Source: an uncultured Collinsella sp. (GTDB lineage: Bacteria; Actinomycetota; Coriobacteriia; Coriobacteriales; Coriobacteriaceae). From it: DNA of 64,000 bases. The position numbers were made by a program, and so were the translations under genes. The DNA lies in contig CABRIF010000001.1 of NCBI GenBank assembly GCA_902470925.1, positions 13,109-77,108 on the forward strand, in the 5' to 3' direction. The notes under the pieces are model-generated. The model saw only the letters and a program-made list of their open reading frames with translations, was not told where the DNA came from and made no database searches. Shown here in pieces: positions 33,647 to 41,349 of the stretch; within the stretch, counting starts at the first letter, position 1, and every line of letters starts with the position of its first letter.

Positions 33647-34570
33647 ATGCCCATCCGCATACCCGACGCCCTGCCCGCCACCGCGGCGCTGGAGCGCGAG
33701 AACATCTTCGTCATGACGGAGTTCCGCGCGCTGCACCAGGACATCCGTCCGCTGCGCGTGCTGATTCTGAACCTCATGCCCACCAAGATCGCCACCGAGA
33801 CGCAGATCATGCGCAAGCTGGCGAACACGCCGCTGCAGATCGAGGTGGAGCTGCTGCGAACGCGCAGCCACGAGGCGCGCCATGTGTCGGCCGAGCACCT
33901 GGCAACGTTTTACCGCACCTTCGATGAGGTGCGTACGCAGCATTTCGACGGCCTGATCATCACGGGTGCCCCGGTGGAGCGCTTGGAGTTCGAGCAGGTG
34001 GATTACTGGGACGAACTCGTGCAGATCATGGCGTGGTCGACCACGAACGTGCATTCCACGCTGCATATCTGCTGGGGCGCCCAGGCAGGGCTGTTCCATC
34101 ATTACGGCATCGAGAAGCACGAGCTTGCCGCCAAGCTCTCCGGCGTGTACGAGCACGTGCTGGAGCGCCGCGATTCCCCGCTGGTGCGCGGCTTCGACGA
34201 CCGCTTCTGGGCGGTGCATTCACGCTACACGGGGGTGGACGAGCAGGCGGTGCGCGCCTGCCCGGAGCTCGAGGTGGTGGCGTCATCTGCCGAAGCGGGC
34301 CTGTATGTGGTGAAGAGCGCCGGCAGCCGCCGGTTTTTCGTGTTCGGCCATCCCGAATACGATGCGGATACGCTCAAGCTCGAGTACGAGCGCGACGTGG
34401 CAGCGGGCATTTCGCCGGAGGTTCCGGTGAACTATTTCCCGCACGACGACCCGACTCAGGCGCCGCGGTGCTGCTGGCGCGCGCAGGCGCAGCTGCTTTA
34501 CACAAACTGGCTGAACTATTACGTGTACCAAACCACGCCGTATGACGTGACCTGTGCCGGCGAGCGCTGA
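33647..34570 (+). CDS. metA: Homoserine O-acyltransferase MetA
   Basis: This 307-residue cytosolic enzyme acylates homoserine at the first committed step of methionine synthesis. The catalytic nucleophile is Cys142 in HICWGAQAGLFHHYG, with His235 and Glu237 in FGHPEYD completing the triad. The N terminus MPIRIPDALPATAALERENI is typical. Whether it uses acetyl-CoA or succinyl-CoA depends on a residue near position 111 and is not assigned; many non-proteobacterial MetA proteins use acetyl-CoA. AAAGGAG precedes ATG 33647. It is monocistronic and convergent with the next gene, whose stop is 20 bp away. Confidence 0.95.
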   Translation: MPIRIPDALPATAALERENIFVMTEFRALHQDIRPLRVLILNLMPTKIATETQIMRKLANTPLQIEVELLRTRSHEARHVSAEHLATFYRTFDEVRTQHFDGLIITGAPVERLEFEQVDYWDELVQIMAWSTTNVHSTLHICWGAQAGLFHHYGIEKHELAAKLSGVYEHVLERRDSPLVRGFDDRFWAVHSRYTGVDEQAVRACPELEVVASSAEAGLYVVKSAGSRRFFVFGHPEYDADTLKLEYERDVAAGISPEVPVNYFPHDDPTQAPRCCWRAQAQLLYTNWLNYYVYQTTPYDVTCAGER

Positions 34571-34590
34571 GGCGAGCTGGCAGGCGTGCG

Positions 34591-35580
34591 CTACGCGGTG
34601 ATGATTTTCTCCAGGGGCACGTCGTGCGGCTCGCAGGGGACCTCGGTCACTTCCTGCTCGGCGTAGGCCACGCCCAGCACGCGGCAGTCCTCGCGGAGCT
34701 GGGGAAGGAAGCGGTCGTAGACGCCGCTGCCGTAGCCCAGGCGGCGCCCCTCGGCGTCGAAGGCGGCAATGGGCACCACGATCAGGTCAATCTCGGCGGG
34801 CGAGACCACCGGGAAACGCATGTCGTCCTTGGGCGGGACGCTGCCCTTGCTGCGCGAGGGGATGAACCGGCGCCCAGAGCCTACGGGCACGCTCGCGGTC
34901 ATCTGGTGCTCCTCGGTCACGGCCGGGCCCCAGGGCTTGCGCGGATCGACGATGAACGGCACGCCGCCGCTGATGTAGTTGGGGCAGGAAACCGAGCGCA
35001 TGCACATGCCGCCGGAGGTGCGCTCGTTCGGCATCATGCAGGGGAACACGATGCGGTAACCGAAAGCGTAGGCGCCGCGGATGAAGCGGTCGAGGTCGAC
35101 CTCGAAGCGCAGCGCCGCATAGACGGCGATGGTGGGCGGCTGGCCGGCGCGCCCCTTGAGGCGGCTGGCCTGCAGCTCGGAAAGCAGCTGGTTGCAGATG
35201 TCGCGCGAACGGTTGGAGCGCGTGGCGGGACGGAGCTGCTGCCGACGGGTGAGCGCCTCGCGGCGGACGCCGGCCTTGAGCGAGGCGATGTCGAGCGGCT
35301 CGGGCGCGGCGGCATTGGCGGCATTGGCGGCGCGGGTTGCCTGGCCTTCGGCATCGGGCGCCTGGGCCGTGGCGGCGGGGACACTGGTCTTCTGGGATGA
35401 CGGCGCCGCGCCCGCAACGGGCACGCCTGCATCCAGGGTGTCCTCAGCGAACAGATCGGCGTCGCTCGCCGCGGTGCGTGCGGCCTGAGTGCTGGATTTG
35501 GCCGCGGTGCGCCCTTTGGCAGACGAGGCGCGTTTGGCGGTAGATTTCTTGGCGGTGCCCGGGTTCGATTGCGTGCTCAT
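34591..35580 (-). CDS. 5-formyltetrahydrofolate cyclo-ligase with long N-terminal extension
   Basis: This 329-residue protein has the ligase domain in residues 120-329, ending with the ATP/folate motif GRRLGYGSGVYDRFLPQL. Other family segments are PTIAVYAALRFEVDLDRFI and VVPIAAFDAEG. The enzyme converts 5-formyl-THF to 5,10-methenyl-THF with ATP. Residues 1-115 are Ala/Thr/Lys/Ser-rich and low in complexity (AKKSTAKRASSAKGRTAAKS), unlike the usual 180-200 residue enzyme. ATG 35580 has GGTGAG upstream; a further start before it is not supported. The histone-like tail may bind nucleic acid or be disordered, and its role is unknown. Confidence 0.9.
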   Translation of the reverse strand: MSTQSNPGTAKKSTAKRASSAKGRTAAKSSTQAARTAASDADLFAEDTLDAGVPVAGAAPSSQKTSVPAATAQAPDAEGQATRAANAANAAAPEPLDIASLKAGVRREALTRRQQLRPATRSNRSRDICNQLLSELQASRLKGRAGQPPTIAVYAALRFEVDLDRFIRGAYAFGYRIVFPCMMPNERTSGGMCMRSVSCPNYISGGVPFIVDPRKPWGPAVTEEHQMTASVPVGSGRRFIPSRSKGSVPPKDDMRFPVVSPAEIDLIVVPIAAFDAEGRRLGYGSGVYDRFLPQLREDCRVLGVAYAEQEVTEVPCEPHDVPLEKIITA

Positions 35581-35889
35581 GGTCTCACCGTTTCTCTTTG
35601 ATGTTCGGCTTTTCATCCTACACCAACGCTCGCCTGGCGGGGAGCGTGAGCAGGGGTGCTCGCATGCGCGCGGGACGGTGTGAGGTGGCACGGGCGCAGG
35701 GTGCGCGCGGCGGCCTATCGCGGCATAGGCCGTGACGTGCCGGGAGATGCGATGGGCGCCGCCGTGGCCGGTGTGCCGAGGTGCGCGGCGGCGGTGGACG
35801 CAGGGCGCCCGGCGGGCGGCGCGGGACAGGGTGCTTTGAAGGGCGGCGTGGGGACGAGCCTCCTTGGGGGCGGTGCATCAGCTCGAGCT
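35581..35889. other. Intergenic gap before the glycosylase gene end
   Basis: The stretch has no gene, no strong hairpin with a T run and no clear repeat. It contains the promoter region of the cyclo-ligase gene and the 3' end of the glycosylase transcript. Confidence 0.35.
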
Positions 35890-36411
35890 TCACGCGGTCG
35901 TGCCGAGGTGCGCGCACAGCGGCCGGTACGCACGCACGAGATCATCGAGGCGCATCCGCGCGTTGGCACTGCTGGTGGATGGTAGGCTGAGCTGCTCGAT
36001 GCCGCGCTGTTTCAGCAACTCACCGAAGAAGCGATGGCAGAGCGCGGACGCCTTGCCGCCCGTGGTGCATACGAGCTCGATCGGCGCGGCATCGAGGATG
36101 CGCGCGATGTCGTTGGGACGGGCGTCGTCGATGCTGGCGTCGCTCGCCCCGGCGATGGTGCACGAGGCGAGCACATCCCACAGGGCGATGCCGTGCGTGA
36201 GCAGGAAGGCGCGGCGCTCGTCAGGATGTACGAGCGCATGGTCGGGCAGGCAGAACAGGCGCTCCATCACACGCCAGAAGCGGTTGTGCGGATGCCCGTA
36301 GTAGAAGCCGACCTCACGGGAGACCGGGGAGGGCATGGTGCCCAGGATGAGCACCCGGGAGCGCTCGCTGAAGATCGGCTCCAGCGTATGGGTGACCAGA
36401 TGGGTCTCCAT
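35890..36411 (-). CDS. DNA glycosylase of the uracil/hypoxanthine (HDG, UDG family 6) type
   Basis: This 173-residue protein shows the family motif VLILGTMPSPVSREVGFYYG followed by HPHNRFWRVMERLF near residues 21-55. A second conserved block, IALWDVLASCTIAGASDASI, and the C-terminal LPSTSSANARMRLDDLVRAY complete the fold. HDG-type enzymes remove deaminated adenine (hypoxanthine) from DNA. AAGGAGGAGC precedes ATG 36411. It follows the M16 protease gene in the same direction, separated by a 213-bp hairpin-rich gap. Confidence 0.87.
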   Translation of the reverse strand: METHLVTHTLEPIFSERSRVLILGTMPSPVSREVGFYYGHPHNRFWRVMERLFCLPDHALVHPDERRAFLLTHGIALWDVLASCTIAGASDASIDDARPNDIARILDAAPIELVCTTGGKASALCHRFFGELLKQRGIEQLSLPSTSSANARMRLDDLVRAYRPLCAHLGTTA

Positions 36412-36466
36412 GCTCCTCCTTTCAGGCGCGCCCAGCAGGCGGCCGCAGGGCTGCGAGGTTGAGGCG

Positions 36467-36612
36467 ACCGATGGCTGCAGGGGTTGCAGCGGCCGCTCGC
36501 ATACAGCGTGGCCGCAGCCATCGGTTCGGGCGCGGTTGCGGCCCTGTATACGAGGCGGCGGCCGGCCCGCACGCGGCTTGCCCGCACGGGATGCGCTCCC
36601 CGGGCAAGCCGC
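36467..36612. repeat. Nested inverted repeats between protease and glycosylase genes
   Basis: ACCGATGGCTGC (36467-36478) pairs perfectly with GCAGCCATCGGT (36514-36525). GCGGCTTGCCCG (36573-36584) pairs perfectly with CGGGCAAGCCGC (36601-36612). Between them GGCCGCTCGCATACAGCG resembles the reverse complement of CCTGTATACGAGGCGGC. The minus-strand transcript would be strongly folded here. No T run follows, so a classical terminator is not evident. Confidence 0.65.
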
Positions 36613-36624
36613 GCAGGCGGCCGC

Positions 36625-39600
36625 TTACGCCAGCAGGTCGACGGGCACCAGGTCCGCATGGCTCGCTTCGATGATCTCGCGCCCGCCAAAGACGCACAGC
36701 GGCGCCTCGGCGGCAACGCGGCTGATGGTGGCGCCGAGGGCGCGCACCTGTTCGGGCGTGGTGGCCAGCAACTGCTCGCGCAGATGCTGCCGCCAGCCGG
36801 CGGGGCGCTTGGCGAAGAACTCGTTGTTCTGGCGCTTGGTGAGCGCATAGGGCTTGAGCGGGGTGTCGAACCCAGCGGCGCAGCTCACGATGAAGCCCTC
36901 GAAGGCCTCCTGATCGGGATCGAAGGAGGTCAGCCAGGAACCGGCACGGTCAATGCGGGCCAGCGACGGGTCGATCGCCGGGTCGCGGTAGGTGTAGAAC
37001 GCCAGCTGACGGTCGATGGTGGCGCGGAAGCCGCAGCCGTAGGCGCCGCCCTTCACGCGGATCTCGTTCCACAGGTAGTCGTAGGACAGGACCTGTGACA
37101 CCACGCTCCAGGTGCCGTCGGTGGCGATGTCGAGCCGGCGCGGATCTATGGAGCGCGCAGCGAAGCACACGTCGCTGGGGATGATGAAGGCTTCGCGCCG
37201 CGCCTCGGGCATGGGCACGTAGAGCTCTTTGGCTGCCGCCGTGCGCGGGGTAAGGCCGAGGTTGCCGGCGCACTCCCAGAATCGCCGGTAGTCCTCGTCG
37301 GAGCCGGTGAAGCTCACATAGGTGCCCGTCGAGGTGAAGACGCGCTGCTGCAGCTCGCGCAAGGTGCGGCACAGTTCGTTCTTGCGCTCATCGAAGTGCT
37401 CGATGAGCTCGCGCAGGAAGCGGTAGAAGTCCACGCCCGCCAGCTGCTGGGACACCACGGCGGCCGGGGATGAATAGGAGTGCGCGCGTCCCAGGGCGGC
37501 GGCGTGGCCGGCGTTGAGGAACGACTGCTCCATCCCGATGCGCATCTGCGTGAGGACGTCGCGCATGCGCTCGGTGTCCTCGAAGCGGGTGCGCGCCCAC
37601 ACCTCCTGCGGGATGCTGGCGGCAAAGGGAAGCTTCTCGCTCAGGGCGCCGGCGGCCACGGTGAGCATGGGGCGGGCCAGGCGCCAGTCGGGCTGGGCGA
37701 TGACCTCGCATTGGAAGGAGAGGAAGCCGAGGTTGGAGCCGATATAGCTGTCAAGCTCGGCGGCGCTGCGCCGATCGGTGGCGAGCTGCTGCATGAACAC
37801 CGACAGCAGGCGGGCGTAGGGCAGCTCGGCATAGGAGAGGTGGGAGAGGTCGAAGTAGTAGAGGGCGTAGGCGAGCCGGTGGGTGGGGATGTCGTGCTTC
37901 AGGCAGGGCAGGGGCGTGGTGGTGTCCACGGTGAGGGCGGGCTCGGGGCGCGCCGGGCCGATGTCGGCCACGTGCAGGCGCGGCAGCGTGGCCGTGGCCT
38001 CGGGTGCGTCTTCGGCCTCCTGCTGGGCGCGCAGCGCCGCTTCGGCATCGACGATCGCCTGCAGGTCGGCCTTGCTGCAGGACGCCTGGTAGGCGGCGAG
38101 TTCAGCGGCCTCTCCGGCATCGCTGGCGGCAGCGTCTGCAGGCTCGGCAGGCGTGCCGGTGTCATCGGCCTCCGTGCCGGCTTCGGCCCGGCCGGCGGCG
38201 CTTTCAGCGCTCGTTGGGGCTGCGGCGCTGGTTTGGGGCGACCCGGCGGCGTCCCCATCTGCCTCGTTTGCTGCGACGCTCGTGGTATCCGGCTCGGGCA
38301 CGAGCTCCACGAGCGCGTAGTGCTCGCTTTCCAGCACGACCTCGCGCAGCAGGTCCTCGAAATAGGTGCCCGCCAGCTCGCGGCGCAGCTCGGCGTAGAC
38401 CGGGCCGTACTGCAGGGCGAGCGTGGCGGCGTCGTCGCTATACAGCCAGGTGCCGAGCGCGTCGCAGGCGATCGCCACGCCGTCGGCCACGCCGTAGTCG
38501 CGCTGGCGCAGGTCGTACTCCACGCTGGAGAGCACGGCCTCCAGGCGGTCGCGCGGAATGCCGGTTGCAACCAGGTCGCGGCAGGTGTCCTCGATGATGC
38601 GGCGCACGCGTTCGGCCGCCTCGGGCTGGGCGTTCTGCACCATGATGAGCTCGTAGGGCTGCAGGCACGATCCGGAGGTGCTGTAGTTCGACACGTTGCC
38701 GCCCACACCGGCCTGCATCAGGGCCTTCTTGACGGGAGCCTCGTTGGAGCCCAGCAGGGCGTCGAACAGGATGTCGGCGGCGATCACGCGCTTGCGGTCG
38801 AGCGCCCCACCCAGCACGTATGCCATGCCCACCAGGGCGTTCTCGGGTGTGGTGCGCATGGAGACGCGCTGGTAGTCGCAGGCGACGGGCTGCTGCGGCA
38901 CCAGGGGATTGGCCGGGCCCGCCCCCGCGCGCGAGGCGGCGTTCTCGCGGGAGAGGAACTCGGTGTCCAAAAACGTCAGGAACCGCTCGATGTCCAGGTT
39001 TCCATACAGGGTGATGTAGCTGTTGGCCAGGTTGTAATGGCGCGCGTGCGTGTCGAGGAACTGCTCGTAGGTGAGATGCGGGATGGCGCGGGGGTTGCCG
39101 CCCGACTCGAAGGCGTAGGCGGTGTCGGGGAACAGCGCGCGCATGACGGCGTTGTCCAGAACGTCGGTCGGGTCGGACAGGGCGCCTTTCATCTCGTTGA
39201 ACACCACGCCGTTGTAGCGCAGCGTGCCGTTGGCGAGCGCGCCGCCCTCGGGCACGTCGAGCTCGTAGTGCCAGCCCTCCTGCTCGAAGATGGAGCGCTT
39301 CGTGTAGATGGCGGGGTTGAGAACGGCGTCCATGTAGACGCTCGCGAGGTTCATGAGGTCCTGCTCATTGGTGGACGCAACCGGATAGACGGTTTTATCC
39401 GGGTAGGTCATGGCGTTCAGGAACGTCTGCATGGAGCTCTTGATGAGGTCCACGAACGGCTCCTTGACCGGGTAGCGCTCCGACCCGCAGAGCACCGAGT
39501 GCTCCAGGATGTGGAAGACGCCCGTGTCGTCGGCGGGAGGGGTTTTAAAACCGATGGCGAAGGCCTTGTTCTCGTCCTCGCATGCCAGATACAGCAGGCG

Positions 39601-39753
39601 TGCGCCGGAGGCTGCGTGGGACAGCACGAAGGCGTCGGCGTCCAGCTCGTCGACGCGCTGATGGTCGCGGACGGTGAAGCCGGCGAGCGTGCTGCCGGTC
39701 TGCAGCATCTGGAGGGCGCGCTCGCGCACCGAGGCGGGGAATTGATCAGACAT
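36625..39753 (-). CDS. M16C-family zinc metalloprotease (presequence-protease/Cym1-like)
   Basis: This 1042-residue two-lobed peptidase has the inverted zinc motif HILEH (His81, Glu84, His85), and GSERYPVKEPFVDLIKSSMQ follows as in PreP-type enzymes. The M16C-associated region spans the middle and the inactive C-terminal lobe ends the protein (VKGGAYGCGFRATIDRQLAF). No signal peptide is visible, so it is probably cytosolic and degrades peptides. A low-complexity acidic/alanine insert around residues 490-560 (SAESAAGRAEAGTEADDTGT) lies near the lobe linker. AAGGAG precedes ATG 39753; the upstream open frame is not conserved. It is divergent from the NERD gene. Confidence 0.93.
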   Translation of the reverse strand: MSDQFPASVRERALQMLQTGSTLAGFTVRDHQRVDELDADAFVLSHAASGARLLYLACEDENKAFAIGFKTPPADDTGVFHILEHSVLCGSERYPVKEPFVDLIKSSMQTFLNAMTYPDKTVYPVASTNEQDLMNLASVYMDAVLNPAIYTKRSIFEQEGWHYELDVPEGGALANGTLRYNGVVFNEMKGALSDPTDVLDNAVMRALFPDTAYAFESGGNPRAIPHLTYEQFLDTHARHYNLANSYITLYGNLDIERFLTFLDTEFLSRENAASRAGAGPANPLVPQQPVACDYQRVSMRTTPENALVGMAYVLGGALDRKRVIAADILFDALLGSNEAPVKKALMQAGVGGNVSNYSTSGSCLQPYELIMVQNAQPEAAERVRRIIEDTCRDLVATGIPRDRLEAVLSSVEYDLRQRDYGVADGVAIACDALGTWLYSDDAATLALQYGPVYAELRRELAGTYFEDLLREVVLESEHYALVELVPEPDTTSVAANEADGDAAGSPQTSAAAPTSAESAAGRAEAGTEADDTGTPAEPADAAASDAGEAAELAAYQASCSKADLQAIVDAEAALRAQQEAEDAPEATATLPRLHVADIGPARPEPALTVDTTTPLPCLKHDIPTHRLAYALYYFDLSHLSYAELPYARLLSVFMQQLATDRRSAAELDSYIGSNLGFLSFQCEVIAQPDWRLARPMLTVAAGALSEKLPFAASIPQEVWARTRFEDTERMRDVLTQMRIGMEQSFLNAGHAAALGRAHSYSSPAAVVSQQLAGVDFYRFLRELIEHFDERKNELCRTLRELQQRVFTSTGTYVSFTGSDEDYRRFWECAGNLGLTPRTAAAKELYVPMPEARREAFIIPSDVCFAARSIDPRRLDIATDGTWSVVSQVLSYDYLWNEIRVKGGAYGCGFRATIDRQLAFYTYRDPAIDPSLARIDRAGSWLTSFDPDQEAFEGFIVSCAAGFDTPLKPYALTKRQNNEFFAKRPAGWRQHLREQLLATTPEQVRALGATISRVAAEAPLCVFGGREIIEASHADLVPVDLLA

Positions 39754-39893
39754 GGATGCTCCTTGTGCGGTCTGTCTGCGGATGTGTGTCGTGCTGAAAA
39801 GTATACCCACCCGCGGGGACAAGATTTATATGTCTGCACGGGGGCCTAGGATGGGTACAGAACAGATGCTTTGGCGGGAAGGATGGGAGCACA

Positions 39894-41183
39894 ATGGCGA
39901 ATGCGATGCCGGTGACGCGGGCGCGATGCTGGGGCTGCGGCGAGCAGGTGCCCCTCAAGTTCGGGGGTGGCACGTGCCCCTCGTGCGGCGCGTCGCTCGC
40001 CACGCCGGCGTTCGACGGCTATGCCCGCACGGTGGCGCAGGCACGCGCCGATGACGAGCGGCGCCTGCAGGAGCTGGCATGCGAGCGCCGGCAAGCCGAG
40101 GCGCGCAATGCACGCTGGGGTGTTCTGCGGCGCCTGCCGTTTGTGCCCTCGCGGCGGCGCCTGATTGCGCTGGATGCGCAGATCGCTGCCGTGCATGAGG
40201 CGATCGCCGATCGCGCGGAGGAGTTGGGTGAGCTCGCGCGGGCTCGCTACTACGCCTCGGGCTGGTTCCGGGCAACGGGGATGGCGCTTCATCCCGACGT
40301 GGCGGACGAGCAGGCGCTCGCCGCCAACCCCTTTCGGGCCGTGCGGTATGACAGCGCCGGCGCCTTTTTGGTCGATGCCCGGCTCAAGACGATGGAGCAG
40401 CGCGGCGTGTACGGCGAGTATCTCGTATTCGACATGCTCGACGCCGCCATCGCGCGTGGCGAGCTCGGCGAGGCGCAGCTGCTGCGCGGCCTGTACGTGC
40501 CCGACCGCTCCATGGCCGCGCGCGATCCGTACGGCACGAGCTTCACCGAGGAGATCGACATCCTGCTTGCCACCCAGCGCCGCCTGTATGTCATCGAGGT
40601 CAAGAGCCTGCGCCGGCGCATCGAGGTGCGCGCCAGCCGGTTCGGCGACCGCCTGGAGGTGCGCGCGATCCCATATCGCCGCGGCGGCAAGCTGGCCCGC
40701 GAGGACGAGCATGTCGACAAGGGACCGTCGCAAAACCACCGGCACGTGTGCGCACTCGCCCATGAGCTGGCGGGCGAGGTGCCGCGTTCGGCGCTGGTGA
40801 ACCTGACGGTGTACGTGGACAACCGGGGCTTTGCCATGGAGGCCGAGCAAGGTGTGGGCGGTGATTACGTGGCAACAACCTCGGCGGGCCCGCAGCAGGT
40901 GCTGCGCGTGATCGCGGGCATCGAGGCGTCCTGCGGCCCGCGATGGTATGTCGACGAGCTCGATGAGCTGGTGCATCTGCTGGATATGCGCTATGCGGAC
41001 GTGGACGGCTCGAAGGCCGAGGCGCATCGCCGGTCGATGGAGATCCGGTCCCGGCGGCCGTATACCGGCGCCCACGTGGGAGGACGCTTGGAGAAGGACC
41101 GGAAGCGCGGGCGGCGGGGTGCCAACGGGCCGGCTCGGCCGCGCGACGCGGAGCTCGAGCGCATGCTGCGGGAGTACCGCTAG
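39894..41183 (+). CDS. NERD-domain protein with N-terminal zinc ribbon
   Basis: This 429-residue protein has two CxxC pairs in the first 33 residues (RARCWGCGEQ and GTCPSCGAS), a probable zinc ribbon. A charged helical segment around residues 45-110 may be a coiled coil. The NERD (nuclease-related) domain occupies about 180-330, with the restriction-endonuclease-like EEIDILLATQRRLYVIEVKS (Asp plus ExK). NERD proteins are thought to act on nucleic acids, but few are characterised. The C terminus is basic (EKDRKRGRRGANGPARPRDA). GGAAGGATGGGAG precedes ATG 39894. No defence neighbours are evident. Confidence 0.85.
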   Translation: MANAMPVTRARCWGCGEQVPLKFGGGTCPSCGASLATPAFDGYARTVAQARADDERRLQELACERRQAEARNARWGVLRRLPFVPSRRRLIALDAQIAAVHEAIADRAEELGELARARYYASGWFRATGMALHPDVADEQALAANPFRAVRYDSAGAFLVDARLKTMEQRGVYGEYLVFDMLDAAIARGELGEAQLLRGLYVPDRSMAARDPYGTSFTEEIDILLATQRRLYVIEVKSLRRRIEVRASRFGDRLEVRAIPYRRGGKLAREDEHVDKGPSQNHRHVCALAHELAGEVPRSALVNLTVYVDNRGFAMEAEQGVGGDYVATTSAGPQQVLRVIAGIEASCGPRWYVDELDELVHLLDMRYADVDGSKAEAHRRSMEIRSRRPYTGAHVGGRLEKDRKRGRRGANGPARPRDAELERMLREYR

Positions 41184-41349
41184 GAGCGTAAACGCAGGTG
41201 GCGCGTGCCGGCCGGGCGCGCTGCCGCGGCGGTCTTCACGCCGTGTCCACGGATGCCTGCCGCGTTGTCCGGGCGGGCCGGTATACTGATGGGGTTCAAA
41301 AGACGGCGCGCCCGCGGCGCGTCCCAGTCACGCCAGGAGAGATTCGCCT

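Noticed and set aside
39894..41183. NERD protein and M16 protease as a defence island
   Set aside because: There is no methylase, restriction, helicase-nuclease or other defence partner nearby. The neighbours are housekeeping genes, so the evidence is too thin.
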